Of a stretch of DNA of 64,000 bases, positions 33,684-43,485 are shown piece by piece; the stretch's first letter is position 1; each line of letters begins with the position of its first letter. This DNA comes from Desulforhopalus sp. IMCC35007 (GTDB lineage Bacteria > Desulfobacterota > Desulfobulbia > Desulfobulbales > Desulfocapsaceae), in contig NZ_SWCN01000009.1 of assembly GCF_005116575.1 (NCBI RefSeq), positions 140,065-204,064 on the forward strand, written 5' to 3'. Under the pieces are notes generated by a model. That model saw only the letters and a program-made list of their open reading frames with translations, ran no database searches and was not told where the DNA came from. Made by a program: the position numbers and the translations under genes.

Positions 33684-35714
33684 TCAGTTCACCATTTTTT
33701 GGATCTCATCTACTATTTCAGGATTTGCAAGGGTCATGACATTTCCAACATCACCCTTATTCGATATTGCCCCGAGTACCCTTCTCATAATCTTTCCTGA
33801 GCGGGTTTTCGGCATATCGGGCACTATCCAGACGTTCTTACACTTGGCAATCTTACCAATCTGGTAGGTGATTGCATCAGCGATTTTCTGCTGCAACTCT
33901 GGAGTCGCCTCATATCCTGGCTTCAAAGAAACATACAACTCGGGCTCTTTTCCTTTAATCTCATGATTTACAGGAACCACCGCAGCCTCAGCTACCTCTG
34001 GCACGGTGAGAGCCACAGACTCTATCTCTTTTGTACCAAGTCTGTGACCGGAAACGTTGATAACATCATCAATACGTCCAAGAATCCTGACATAACCGTC
34101 GTCAGCGACCACTGCTGCGTCCCCAGTAAGATACGGCCAGTCTCGCCAGTCTTTACTGTCAGGCTTGGTATTGTACATGCCAAAGTACGTATCAACAAAA
34201 CGCTGCCTGTCGCCCCAGATCGTCTGGAAACAACCCGGCCATGGATTCTGAATACAGATATTCCCGGCTTTGCCTGATCCAGCAGGAATCTCTATACCGT
34301 TTTCATCAAAAACAATGGGGTGAATACCAGGAACACCAGGACCTGCACTACCGGGCTTCATCGGTTGCATTCCAGGAACTGTGGAGCACAGGAAACCACC
34401 GGTTTCTGTCTGCCAGTAGGTATCGACGATAACCGCCTTACCCTTTCCAACTTCTTTTTCATACCACTTCCACACTTCGGGCTCAATGGGCTCACCCACT
34501 GTCGTCATGTGTTTGAATTTATAGTTGTATTTTGCGGGCTCATCCGGACCAATCTTACGGAGGGCACGGATGGCGGTTGGCGCAGTATGAAAAATATTTA
34601 CATCGAGCTCCTGGGCAATCCTCCAGGATCTTCCAGCGTCAGGATAGGTCGGCACGCCTTCATAGATAACCGACGAGGCACAAAGGGCCAGCGGTCCATA
34701 TACGATAAAGGAGTGTCCGGTAATCCAGCCAATATCTGCCATACACCAGTAGACATCTTCCGGATGTATGTCCTGAATATACTTAGACATGGCTGTCACA
34801 TAGGAGAGATACCCGCCGGTACCATGTTGTGCACCCTTAGGCTTTCCAGTGGTACCACTGGTATACATCAGAAACAGAGGTTCTTCGGCCAGCATCTGCT
34901 CGGGCTCAATTCTTGCGCCATAATACTTTTTCAGCTCGTTATTCACGATAACATCGCGCCCTTCCTCGAGTTTCGCATCAGAAGACATTTTTCCAGGATA
35001 TCGCTGCCAGATAAGAAGTTTATCCACTTTCTGCCCATCTTTTGCGGCCAATTCGCAGGCCTCATCATCAACCGCTTTATGATTGAGCAACTTGCCGGCT
35101 CGATAATAAGCATCCATGGTGATCAACACCCTGCTGTTCGAATCCACAATCCTGTCCGCACATGCACTTGATGAAAATCCGCCAAAAACAACAGAGTGGA
35201 TAACCCCAAGACGCGCACAAGCCAGCATTGTTATGGGCAGTTCGGCTGACATCGGCATATGGATAGTGACCCGATCACCCCTTTTCAGCCCAGCTGTCTC
35301 ACGTAACAAGGCAGCAAACTCATTCACCCTGACATACAGCTCTTGATAGGTGATGTGTTGAACTCTTTCTTCTTCAAGCTCAGGTACAAAATGTATTGCT
35401 GTTTTGTTCTTGTTTTTCTTAAGATGCCTGTCGATACAGTTATAACTGGCATTCAATTTCCCACCTTTGAACCACTTCCAGCAGGGAGCATCACTTGTAT
35501 CAAGAACTTCATCCCAGTATTTGTACCAGGTGAGCAGCTCCGCAAACTCTGTATAATAGTCAGGAAATTTATCCAGACTGAAACGCTCAAAAATGCTTTC
35601 GTCGACTAAATTGGCCTGGGCAATAAATTCTGGTGATGGATGATAATATTCTTCTTCTTTCCAATGTACGGCAATTTCAGCTTCAGAAGTATCAACAGCT
35701 TTTTGCTCGCTCAT
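33684..35714 (-). CDS. acs: Acetyl-CoA synthetase (AMP-forming)
   Basis: A 676-residue acyl-adenylate-forming enzyme with the full-length Acs N-terminal region, the ATP loop YTSGTTGKPKGA, the YWQTETGG motif and the C-terminal PKTRSGK motif whose lysine (about 641) is the reversible-acetylation site in Acs enzymes. It converts acetate, CoA and ATP to acetyl-CoA. The gene follows the OFA-family carrier gene by 77 bases on the same strand. It is clearly diverged from the 631-residue ligase at 23753-25648, so the two probably differ in substrate. Confidence 0.93.
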   Translation of the reverse strand: MSEQKAVDTSEAEIAVHWKEEEYYHPSPEFIAQANLVDESIFERFSLDKFPDYYTEFAELLTWYKYWDEVLDTSDAPCWKWFKGGKLNASYNCIDRHLKKNKNKTAIHFVPELEEERVQHITYQELYVRVNEFAALLRETAGLKRGDRVTIHMPMSAELPITMLACARLGVIHSVVFGGFSSSACADRIVDSNSRVLITMDAYYRAGKLLNHKAVDDEACELAAKDGQKVDKLLIWQRYPGKMSSDAKLEEGRDVIVNNELKKYYGARIEPEQMLAEEPLFLMYTSGTTGKPKGAQHGTGGYLSYVTAMSKYIQDIHPEDVYWCMADIGWITGHSFIVYGPLALCASSVIYEGVPTYPDAGRSWRIAQELDVNIFHTAPTAIRALRKIGPDEPAKYNYKFKHMTTVGEPIEPEVWKWYEKEVGKGKAVIVDTYWQTETGGFLCSTVPGMQPMKPGSAGPGVPGIHPIVFDENGIEIPAGSGKAGNICIQNPWPGCFQTIWGDRQRFVDTYFGMYNTKPDSKDWRDWPYLTGDAAVVADDGYVRILGRIDDVINVSGHRLGTKEIESVALTVPEVAEAAVVPVNHEIKGKEPELYVSLKPGYEATPELQQKIADAITYQIGKIAKCKNVWIVPDMPKTRSGKIMRRVLGAISNKGDVGNVMTLANPEIVDEIQKMVN

Positions 35715-35791
35715 ATATTATTCTCCTCAAATTTTTCAGTTATCGTAGATACTAACCATCCAGTTTTTCAGGTCAAACCTTCTTCCTTAAG

Positions 35792-37108
35792 CTACCCTCG
35801 AGCCTTAGCTACCTCTCCACCAACCTCTGCCGAATGAATTGGTCGCCTGGTCATCTGAGCGAGAATAACACCCGCAACCAGCAGAGCTCCTGAGAGATAA
35901 AATGCGTAGCTCAGGCTACCGGTCACATCTTCAATGGTACCGGCAAGTCGTGTTACGAAAACACCCAGCCCCCAACCGATGAAAATCAAACCGTAGTTCA
36001 TTCCAAGATTTTTCGGACCAAAGAAATCCGCAGCAAATGAAGGCATAAGAGCCAGTCCGCCGCCATATTGCCAGTAGGCGATTCCTACAGCAAGAAAGAG
36101 CAGGCCAACACTTTGGCTGGAAATAATATAGGGCAGGCTAAAGAGACACAATGCAGAGACCCCGCAGTTGAGGCAGTAAGCATTTAACCGACCAATCTTA
36201 TCAGAATAGAAACCTGTTCCAACACGGCCCGAGGCATTAACAAGGCCACCATAAGAAACGAGAATCCAGGCATTCGCCGCAAAGAATGGCATACTTTTAG
36301 CCGCTTTAAGCATAAGACCATTTGCGTTTCCAATAATCAGTAAACCAGATTGGGTTGTGAGGATAAACATGACAACGAGGGCATAGAACTGCCAGGTTTT
36401 TACAACGTCAGCGGGTTCCCAGTTGGTTACAGTTGAATTAGCGGTCGCCACTCCCGAACCGGCAAGGGTCGGAGCAACATATCCCTCAGGTGGCGACTTG
36501 AGCATTTGACCTGCAATAACAACGACTACAGCAAAAAAAGTGCCTAAGCCAATAAAACTACCTGAGATACCATATTTGTCGATCAAATATTGCCCCAGAC
36601 CACCGATATACAATGCTGCACCACCGTAACCACCAACGACCAGACCTGCAATCAAACCACGTTTATGGGGGCCAAACCACTTCAATGCCGCCGGCGTGGG
36701 TGCCGCATAGCCTATCCCCATACCGATTCCACCAAGGATTCCAAAACCGATGATAATCCCGGTATAACTTTTCATCAAACCGGCAACGATACATCCTGCA
36801 GCCAAGGTCAGGCCACCAAGAGTTGCACCAAATTTAGGGCTGATCCTATCCTGAATACGACCACCGGGAATCATCAGCAAAGCAAAAACGATTACGCAAA
36901 TTGAGAAAGGTGTTGCCGCCTGCGCATTATTGAGATATGACCACCCAGCGTTTATACCGGTCATCGGTTGACCGGCCATATCCACATTGACAAGGGCAGT
37001 TTTCCATATACTCCACGCATACAGGATACCAAGACAGAGATTTATTGCCATACCAGCAAAAACCGTAACCCAGGCCTGGGCCGGTACTGATTGATTTTGT
37101 TGCGACAT
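35792..37108 (-). CDS. MFS carrier of the oxalate/formate antiporter family
   Basis: A 438-residue protein with twelve predicted membrane helices, beginning with QAWVTVFAGMAINLCLGILYAWSIW, typical of the OFA branch of the major facilitator superfamily. The ATG at 37108 has AAGGAGA 8 bases upstream; the longer frame to 37237 has no comparable site. OFA carriers move small mono- or dicarboxylates. The pairing with acs suggests acetate, propionate, pyruvate or a related acid as substrate. That is an inference; the family has broad specificity. Confidence 0.87.
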   Translation of the reverse strand: MSQQNQSVPAQAWVTVFAGMAINLCLGILYAWSIWKTALVNVDMAGQPMTGINAGWSYLNNAQAATPFSICVIVFALLMIPGGRIQDRISPKFGATLGGLTLAAGCIVAGLMKSYTGIIIGFGILGGIGMGIGYAAPTPAALKWFGPHKRGLIAGLVVGGYGGAALYIGGLGQYLIDKYGISGSFIGLGTFFAVVVVIAGQMLKSPPEGYVAPTLAGSGVATANSTVTNWEPADVVKTWQFYALVVMFILTTQSGLLIIGNANGLMLKAAKSMPFFAANAWILVSYGGLVNASGRVGTGFYSDKIGRLNAYCLNCGVSALCLFSLPYIISSQSVGLLFLAVGIAYWQYGGGLALMPSFAADFFGPKNLGMNYGLIFIGWGLGVFVTRLAGTIEDVTGSLSYAFYLSGALLVAGVILAQMTRRPIHSAEVGGEVAKARG

Positions 37109-37668
37109 CTGTATCTCCTTATTGAAAGAGTGATAACAAGAGTGCCAACCATCCGCGTCTGTGCCTGTCAACATTTTTTCTGCAGTTTCATCTTCAAACG
37201 GATGACCGTACAAATTCTCAATGAATTGCAAGTTCACGTTTGCTGTTCGTGCTTTGTCCCTCCTTATTTGATATTTATGGTTTCAACAGGCCCCCAGAAG
37301 TATTCTTACGACGTCTCCACAGAAACTCCTTTATATCAATTTTATTTATCAGTTATCCAAGTAATACTCAAGTATTAAAATCAATTGAAAGCCTTTTTAT
37401 GCTCATTTTCACTGTCACTACGTGGTACTCTGACGCCTAAAATACCTACTTATCACACTATATTTACGGTCTTTATCCATTCAATACAATACGTTAAATG
37501 ATATTGATCATTGAATTCACTAATATTTATTTTACATAAAAAAATACTTATATACGAGATGAAAAAGCATGTTTTCCAGGGAGAGAACAACAGTTAGGCA
37601 TTCTGGTCTTATTATGAGTACAAACTGCTCCCGCACCCAAGAAGCACCTGACCGGGAACGCCTACAAA
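37109..37668. promoter_or_regulatory. Control region upstream of the MFS-acs unit
   Basis: No plausible gene was seen in this AT-rich stretch. TAATACT-CA-AGTATTA at 37362-37377 is a perfect palindrome with 7-base arms about 255 bases upstream of the carrier start and could be an operator. A GTGCCA hexamer on the plus strand at about 37140 does not have the partner GC spacing for a sigma-54 promoter. The stop of the thioredoxin gene borders the region at 37669. Confidence 0.4.
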
Positions 37669-38115
37669 TTACTTCTTGGCAAAATACACCAGCTTCGACT
37701 CGAGCATTGCAGGTTCTGGCAAACCTACAATCTGATCAACAACAGTACCATTTTTAAAAAATATCAGCGTTGGCACGCCTCGAATTTTATAAAACGCTGA
37801 GCAACCCGGGTTCGTTGATGTATCAACCGTCGCGATAATTATCTTATGATGAAATTTTTTTGCCAGATTACGCAGAAGAGGAGCAAGGGTTTTACAAGGA
37901 CCGCAGGTAGGGGAAAAGAAATCAACCAACACTGGCAAACTTGCACTCTTTACAAATGAATCCATATTCGCATCGAAAAGTTCTACCGGCACCACAAAGG
38001 AATCAACAACAAGTGGAGCTTTACATTTTCCGCATTTGGGGTGCAAATGTTGTTTTGTATCTGGAATTCTGTTTTTCCCTCCACACGCAGCGCACGAAAT
38101 AACTATGGTTGCCAT
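37669..38115 (-). CDS. trxC: Thioredoxin with N-terminal zinc ribbon
   Basis: A 148-residue Trx2/TrxC-type thioredoxin. Four cysteines in two CxxC pairs (CAAC and CGKC) within residues 8-31 form a zinc ribbon, and the thioredoxin fold has the active-site CGPC near residue 70 and a cis-Pro motif GVPTL. It reduces disulfides in the cytoplasm. It is 28 bases downstream of the vWA gene, in the same orientation, so it is probably the last gene of a NorQ-NorD-Trx operon. Confidence 0.93.
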   Translation of the reverse strand: MATIVISCAACGGKNRIPDTKQHLHPKCGKCKAPLVVDSFVVPVELFDANMDSFVKSASLPVLVDFFSPTCGPCKTLAPLLRNLAKKFHHKIIIATVDTSTNPGCSAFYKIRGVPTLIFFKNGTVVDQIVGLPEPAMLESKLVYFAKK

Positions 38116-38143
38116 ATAACCTCCATAAATATTTTTAATTTGC

Positions 38144-40417
38144 CTACCTCGTCAGCAAACGATACAACTCCACAAGCTTTCCAGGCAGCACATCCACATT
38201 ATCGATAAAAATATAGTGCCCTCTCCCGAACATATGGCCAAGGTATTCGTGGGCCTGTTTATCAATAGTCACACAAAAAACGTGGATACCCGCTCCCCGG
38301 GCTTCCAATAACGCCTTTTTTGTATCTTCTATGGCATAGGCCCCTTTGTAATCGTCGTAATCTTCTGGTTTTCCGTCAGAAAAAACAATGAGCAAGCGAA
38401 TTTTGCTGTCACTTCTGATCATTTTCTGGATAATATGACGAATAGGCGGCCCCATACGGGTGTATTCTTTCGGACTGATGGCAGCAATACGCCCCCGCAC
38501 CCTCTCGCCATATACCTCTTGCAACTCTTTGACCGGGAAAACCTCACTTTTCGACCTGCGCATCCCCGAAAAACCATACACCGCATAGGGATCCCCCACA
38601 ATTTCAAGAGCTTCTGCCATAAGAACAAGAGCCTCCTTTACCGCAGTACCGACCCATCCCTCCGTAGAATTTGACATATCAACCAGGAAATAGGTGGATA
38701 TTTCCCTCTGGTTTCTCAGGAGTCGGAGAAAGAGTCGATCGGAAGGCACCAACCCAGCTTTTGCGTCCCCCACTGCATCCACAAGGGCGTCAAAATCTAT
38801 TTCATCACCATATCGCCTTCGCCGGACAAATCGATTCTGGGTTCGCAGCATTTCAAACTGCCGGCGAATCCTATAGAGCTGCCCCTTATATTTGGAAAGT
38901 GTCTCTTCTATAAAATTAGAAGAAACAGGAGTTATGGCCTTTTCATAAAGGGTGCACCAGGCGCTCCTGTAACCTCCTCTCCTATAATCCCATTCATCAT
39001 AGGCATGGCCACCTCGCCCTAAACCTTCCCCTTGGTATTCAATCTTGGATTCAACGGCTTCGCGACTATTCACCCCCCTCCCGGCCATCCCTGTTGCAGC
39101 CTGAACATATGCTTCTGGAAGTTCTCCAAGGTCACCCTCGATATCACTGATGAGCGCCTTTAATTCTTCAGAGAGGTCTTCGCCACCATTATCAAGAAGC
39201 AAGTCAGCTCGCAATGGTTGCTGTTTCTGGCTGCTATCCTCATTTTTAACAACAAGTAGAGTAGCATCTGCCTGTTCAGCAATACTTTCCATGGTAGATT
39301 GTTCCTGATTGGTTAAGCGGTCTTTTTCTTTTTCCTGTAATGCCAGCGCCATCAGAGCAACAAAGGCATTCATCTCGGCTTTCCTACGCTCTGAAATTAC
39401 TGTTGTCGCTGCTGAAAAATCGAATTCACCAAGCAACAGCGAAAAAGATCCAAAATCGCAACTTCCAGGTATCGTAGAAAAGTAGCTGTAAAAATCGGGA
39501 AGCAAAGCAAAAGCATTATCAACCACCAGCCGATCAAGGATCTGACACAATCTACGATCCAGATAATCTGCACTGTTCTCCCTCTCCTTTTCTTCGGTGA
39601 TACTTCGTAAAAGAATAGCTTTGAGCAAGTTACAGTATTCCAGACTATTTCCTGTAGCCAAAAGAGAATCTACGAGCTGCAGGCAAAGGCGTCTCGAGCC
39701 TCTTATTAACCCCGGCAAGGTGTCTGAGAGTCCTGCAAAGACCTTCACAAACTGCAAGACAGCAAAAAGTTCCCAAGCCTTATCGCGATCTGAATAAGAC
39801 GAAAAATCAAAATGACTCCCACCTGCGCCAGTACTTGAAAAGGCGAGAGAATCTTCAAATACTCGAGAGTCTATATGGCCCCACTGCAAAGAGATCAGTA
39901 ATTTATACAATAGAGTGTTTTCAGACTGACCGGTAAAAACTTCAAGATGATCCGGAATAAATATTCTTAGGGTGTCTGTTTGAGGTACAGGCGCCTCCAC
40001 CAGTTCAATCCGCCTGCCTGAAATTCCATTGAGATACAGTTGCATCCTCGAAGAGATCTGGGAAAAACTGACCCCGGACAGCCCATCAAATGGGTCCAGA
40101 AACATTTTTTCTGGTTCAGCCATAAACTTTCTTGCGGCAACTAGGCCACCGCTCTCATATAGACTCAGTATCTGTCTCGACCACTCCGTCATCAGGCCAC
40201 TGGGAATCAAATCGACACAATGAACAGCATCGGTCAAATAGGCAAAACAGAGACTGTGACTGACCGGCCAAATCACTGACACCTGATCCAGAAGGTTATC
40301 AATACTTTCGTCATCGAGCTTCTGAACAGGATAAAGAACCTCATCTACCTCCCATTCATTAGGTAGTGATGGTGCGACAAGCTCGAAGAATCTTTCTTTA
40401 AGGATGTCAAGTCTCAT
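38144..40417 (-). CDS. NorD/CbbO-like vWA-domain protein
   Basis: A 757-residue protein of the NorD/CbbO group. The long N-terminal helical region has no recognisable motif, and a C-terminal vWA domain (about residues 560-757) carries the MIDAS sequence DMSNST and a downstream FSDGKPEDY. With a MoxR/CbbQ-type ATPase such proteins act as metal-dependent activases, for example of nitric oxide reductase or form II Rubisco. The gene is 16 bases downstream of that ATPase gene. No nor or cbb genes are nearby, so the target is unknown. Confidence 0.85.
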   Translation of the reverse strand: MRLDILKERFFELVAPSLPNEWEVDEVLYPVQKLDDESIDNLLDQVSVIWPVSHSLCFAYLTDAVHCVDLIPSGLMTEWSRQILSLYESGGLVAARKFMAEPEKMFLDPFDGLSGVSFSQISSRMQLYLNGISGRRIELVEAPVPQTDTLRIFIPDHLEVFTGQSENTLLYKLLISLQWGHIDSRVFEDSLAFSSTGAGGSHFDFSSYSDRDKAWELFAVLQFVKVFAGLSDTLPGLIRGSRRLCLQLVDSLLATGNSLEYCNLLKAILLRSITEEKERENSADYLDRRLCQILDRLVVDNAFALLPDFYSYFSTIPGSCDFGSFSLLLGEFDFSAATTVISERRKAEMNAFVALMALALQEKEKDRLTNQEQSTMESIAEQADATLLVVKNEDSSQKQQPLRADLLLDNGGEDLSEELKALISDIEGDLGELPEAYVQAATGMAGRGVNSREAVESKIEYQGEGLGRGGHAYDEWDYRRGGYRSAWCTLYEKAITPVSSNFIEETLSKYKGQLYRIRRQFEMLRTQNRFVRRRRYGDEIDFDALVDAVGDAKAGLVPSDRLFLRLLRNQREISTYFLVDMSNSTEGWVGTAVKEALVLMAEALEIVGDPYAVYGFSGMRRSKSEVFPVKELQEVYGERVRGRIAAISPKEYTRMGPPIRHIIQKMIRSDSKIRLLIVFSDGKPEDYDDYKGAYAIEDTKKALLEARGAGIHVFCVTIDKQAHEYLGHMFGRGHYIFIDNVDVLPGKLVELYRLLTR

Positions 40418-40433
40418 AGGTTCCTCATATCAA

Positions 40434-41249
40434 TCAAAACAGAGAGAGAACCATCTCATCCATTGCCGCGAGCAGCTCCGGGTCGTCCGTCAGACTTTCT
40501 ATCATGGCATAACGGCAGGCATCTCTTGTGGAAATTCCACTTTGAATGAACCGTACAGTCTGAATGACCAGCCTGGTAGAGGCTCCCTCAAGCAAACCGG
40601 AATCTTTCAAGCCTCTTGTCATCACGGCAAGCTGCACAAGTCGTGCAGCCAGAGCCTCTTCCGCTCCACTCTCCCCGCAGACAATCTGAACCTCAAGATC
40701 CTTTGGAGGATAATCAAAATTAAGAGAAACAAAACGTTGTCGGGTAGAAGGCTTAAGATCCTTCAAAAGACTCTGATAGCCTGGATTATAGGAGACGATG
40801 AGCATAAAATCTGCCGGAGCTTTAAAGATCTTTCCGAGTTTTTCTATGGGGAGTTCTCTTCTGTCATCGGTGAGCGGATGAATAACCACGGTCGTGTCTT
40901 TTCTTGCTTCAACGACCTCATCAAGATAACAGATACCACCAGACTTCACTGCAAGTGTTAAAGGACCATCCTGCCAGACGGCCTCATTCCCCTTGACAAG
41001 ATAGCGCCCCACAAGATCAGAAGTCGAAAGATCGTCATGACAGGAAACGGTGATAAGTGGCAGGCGAAAACGCCAGGCAAGGTACTGAACAAAACGACTC
41101 TTGCCACATCCCGTCGGCCCCTTGAGCAAAAGAGGTAAGCTGTTTGCCTGGGCTGCCAGAGCAATCTCAATTTCCTTTCCCTGGGGGAGAAAAAAAGGTT
41201 CAGCAGTAATTCTATTTTCGTTAATTTTAAATCCTTGAAGGTCAGTCAT
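40434..41249 (-). CDS. CbbQ/NorQ-type MoxR AAA+ ATPase
   Basis: A 271-residue AAA+ ATPase. It has Walker A KGPTGCGKS near residue 44, Walker B GGICYLDEV, and the C-terminal CbbQ_C region. With the vWA protein encoded next to it, it would form an activase that remodels a target enzyme with ATP. It starts the leftward unit NorQ-NorD-Trx; the 570-base region upstream is noncoding. Confidence 0.9.
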   Translation of the reverse strand: MTDLQGFKINENRITAEPFFLPQGKEIEIALAAQANSLPLLLKGPTGCGKSRFVQYLAWRFRLPLITVSCHDDLSTSDLVGRYLVKGNEAVWQDGPLTLAVKSGGICYLDEVVEARKDTTVVIHPLTDDRRELPIEKLGKIFKAPADFMLIVSYNPGYQSLLKDLKPSTRQRFVSLNFDYPPKDLEVQIVCGESGAEEALAARLVQLAVMTRGLKDSGLLEGASTRLVIQTVRFIQSGISTRDACRYAMIESLTDDPELLAAMDEMVLSLF

Positions 41250-41820
41250 CTACGATTTTTTCTCCCTGCGATCTGGTTAATCGATATAAAACAGCTGCAA
41301 AAAATAGCTAAGGTCGTCTAAAGCTGTGGATGCAGTGCAGTATCTAAAGAGGTTTTTCTTGGCAATCATCCGTAATACCCAACATCTACAGTCCAAAATA
41401 TGACACATTGCCAAGGGACACAAGACAAACAAAGGTAATGGCAGCAATTTACCATGACAGCTTACAGGCAGCCCCGTGATTGCCAATCATCCCGCCAATA
41501 AAAAAAAATCAAATCATCATAGCCAATATTTTTGAGCCAATTTTTAACATCCCTTACGTTCCTTTCTTGACATCCCCAGATATATAAAGTATTTTTCTTC
41601 TCTTTTGATCTCTCGTCGACTAAAGGAATACTACCTGAAATATATAGGTTGCTTCTCAGTATTGTTCGTGGGAGAGGGGACAGAAACAAACTATCAGTGT
41701 CCGAAATACATTATTTTTTTACTCGTGCCAGAGGATTTCATTTTTTTGATAGATGAAATTCGGTTGGTACTCATGCCCGTCCGACCCGGGCCAGAAACTA
41801 TTTCATTGCAATAAAGTACT
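41250..41820. other. Noncoding region between NorQ and ffh
   Basis: Divergent genes flank about 570 bases with no credible ORF; the short frames present have no ribosome-binding site and no family features. CTTGGCAAT (41358-41366) and ATTGCCAAG (41407-41415) form a 9-base inverted repeat, and a third related copy ATTGCCAAT is near 41479-41487. I see no RNA gene of the SRP or tRNA type. It must contain the promoters of both flanking genes. Confidence 0.4.
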
Positions 41821-43176
41821 ATGTTTGAAAATTTATCTGACAGACTTGAGGGAGTGTTTAAAAAGCTCCGCGGCCATGGCAAGCTTTCCGAAGAGAATAT
41901 CGCTGAAGCTATGGCTGAGGTCCGCAAGGCCCTTCTTGAAGCTGATGTAAATTTCAAGGTTGCCAAAAGCTTTGTTGCAACAGTCACGGAAAAAGCGGTT
42001 GGTCACGAAGTTTCCAAAAGCCTTTCTCCGGGCCAGCAGGTCATAAAGATTGTTCATGATGAACTCGTTGCGCTGCTTGGCGGAACAACCAAGCAGATAG
42101 AGCTGGATGGCAGGCAGCCCGTGATAATCATGATGGCTGGCCTCCAGGGTTCAGGTAAGACAACAACCACTGGTAAACTGGCAAAGCTGCTCAAGGCCAA
42201 GGGTCGCAGACCATATCTCGTTCCTGCTGATGTGTATAGACCTGCCGCCATTGAACAACTGCAGGTGCTTGGTGAAAGAGTCGGTGTTCCGGTACACCCA
42301 TCGAACACAGACCAAAAACCCGTTGATATCTGTCAGAAAGCGCTCCTTGAAGCTGCAAAGCTGAATTGTGATACCATAATCATTGATACTGCAGGGCGAC
42401 TGCATGTTGATGAAGCCCTCATGGGCGAGCTGAAAAACATTCAATCAGCAATCCCGCTCTCGGAAGTCCTCTTTGTTGCGGATTCCATGACCGGACAGGA
42501 TGCGGTAACAGTAGCGGATAAATTCAACAGTGACCTTGAAATCACTGGTGTTATCCTCACCAAGATGGAAGGCGATGCCAGAGGCGGTGCTGCTCTATCG
42601 ATCAAAAATGTTACCGGAAAACCCATTAAATTTGTAGGTATCGGTGAAGGCCTGGATGACTTAGAGATCTTTCATCCGGAAAGGGTTGCATCTCGTATCC
42701 TCGGGATGGGAGATATTCTTACCCTCATCGAGAAAGCTGAAGCGGTTGTCGACAAGAAAGAAGCCGACAGGATTGCCAAAAAACTGCAGAAGAATCAGTT
42801 TACTCTGGAAGATTTTCTAGACCAGATACAACAAATCAAGAAAATGGGTTCCCTTGAACAGATTCTTGATATGGTTCCAGGCATCAACAAGTTAAAAAAG
42901 CTCAAAGATGTCCCTAAGCCGGACGAAAAAGAACTGACAAAGACGGAAGCAATTATCCGCTCGATGACAGCCAAGGAGCGAAAAAATCACTCGATTATCA
43001 ACACCAGCAGACGAAAAAGGATTGCTGCAGGCTCTGGTACTCAGATCAGTGAAGTAAACAGAGTGCTCAAAAGCTACTCTGAGATGTTGAAAATGATGAA
43101 GAAAATGCGTGGAAAACCTGGCGCTATGACAGGAATAAAACGCAGGAAATTGCCCAAAGGCATGAAAAAGAGATAG
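41821..43176 (+). CDS. ffh: Signal recognition particle protein
   Basis: A 451-residue SRP54 homologue. The N-terminal helical domain, the GTPase domain with GLQGSGKTTTTGKLA near residue 106 and DTAGR, and the C-terminal M domain rich in Met and Lys (EMLKMMKKMRGKPG) are all present. It binds 4.5S RNA and signal sequences and targets nascent membrane proteins to FtsY. Length and domain order match Ffh. It starts the conserved ffh-rpsP-khpA-rimM-trmD-rplS cluster. Confidence 0.98.
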   Translation: MFENLSDRLEGVFKKLRGHGKLSEENIAEAMAEVRKALLEADVNFKVAKSFVATVTEKAVGHEVSKSLSPGQQVIKIVHDELVALLGGTTKQIELDGRQPVIIMMAGLQGSGKTTTTGKLAKLLKAKGRRPYLVPADVYRPAAIEQLQVLGERVGVPVHPSNTDQKPVDICQKALLEAAKLNCDTIIIDTAGRLHVDEALMGELKNIQSAIPLSEVLFVADSMTGQDAVTVADKFNSDLEITGVILTKMEGDARGGAALSIKNVTGKPIKFVGIGEGLDDLEIFHPERVASRILGMGDILTLIEKAEAVVDKKEADRIAKKLQKNQFTLEDFLDQIQQIKKMGSLEQILDMVPGINKLKKLKDVPKPDEKELTKTEAIIRSMTAKERKNHSIINTSRRKRIAAGSGTQISEVNRVLKSYSEMLKMMKKMRGKPGAMTGIKRRKLPKGMKKR

Positions 43177-43180
43177 ACTG

Positions 43181-43202
43181 TTCCTGAAACGGTTTTCAGG
43201 AA
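43181..43202 (+). promoter_or_regulatory. Hairpin between ffh and rpsP
   Basis: TTCCTGAAA (43181-43189) pairs with TTTCAGGAA (43194-43202) around a 4-base loop, followed by AATT instead of a T run. It probably sets partial termination or processing between ffh and the ribosomal-protein operon. Confidence 0.5.
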
Positions 43203-43237
43203 AATTAACCTACATATCAACCGGAGGATATACCGGA

Positions 43238-43483
43238 ATGGCAGTACGTATTCGACTCACTCGACTTGGCAGAAAGAAACAACCCTTCTACCGTATCATT
43301 GTTGCTGACAGCGAAAGCAAACGTGATGGTAAATTCCTTGACGTTGTTGGAACCTATGACCCTCTTCAGGATCCAGCAGTGATCAAGATTGATAACAGTA
43401 AATTACAGGATTGGTTGGGCAAAGGTGCTCTTCCAACGACTACTGTGAAGAGCCTGATCAAAAAAGTAGCTGCTGAAGTTTAA
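43238..43483 (+). CDS. rpsP: 30S ribosomal protein S16
   Basis: An 81-residue S16 protein, with the family's RLTRLGRKKQPFYRIIVADS N-terminal segment and GTYDP loop. It binds 16S rRNA during early assembly of the small subunit. CGGAGGA lies upstream of the ATG. It is in the conserved order after ffh and 2 bases before the KH-domain gene. Confidence 0.98.
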   Translation: MAVRIRLTRLGRKKQPFYRIIVADSESKRDGKFLDVVGTYDPLQDPAVIKIDNSKLQDWLGKGALPTTTVKSLIKKVAAEV

Positions 43484-43485
43484 AG

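Noticed and set aside
37240..37440. A 66-codon open frame upstream of the MFS gene
   Set aside because: It lies in AT-rich control sequence, has no ribosome-binding site and no recognisable product.
41605..41814. A 69-codon open frame before ffh
   Set aside because: No ribosome-binding site, odd composition and no family features; probably chance.
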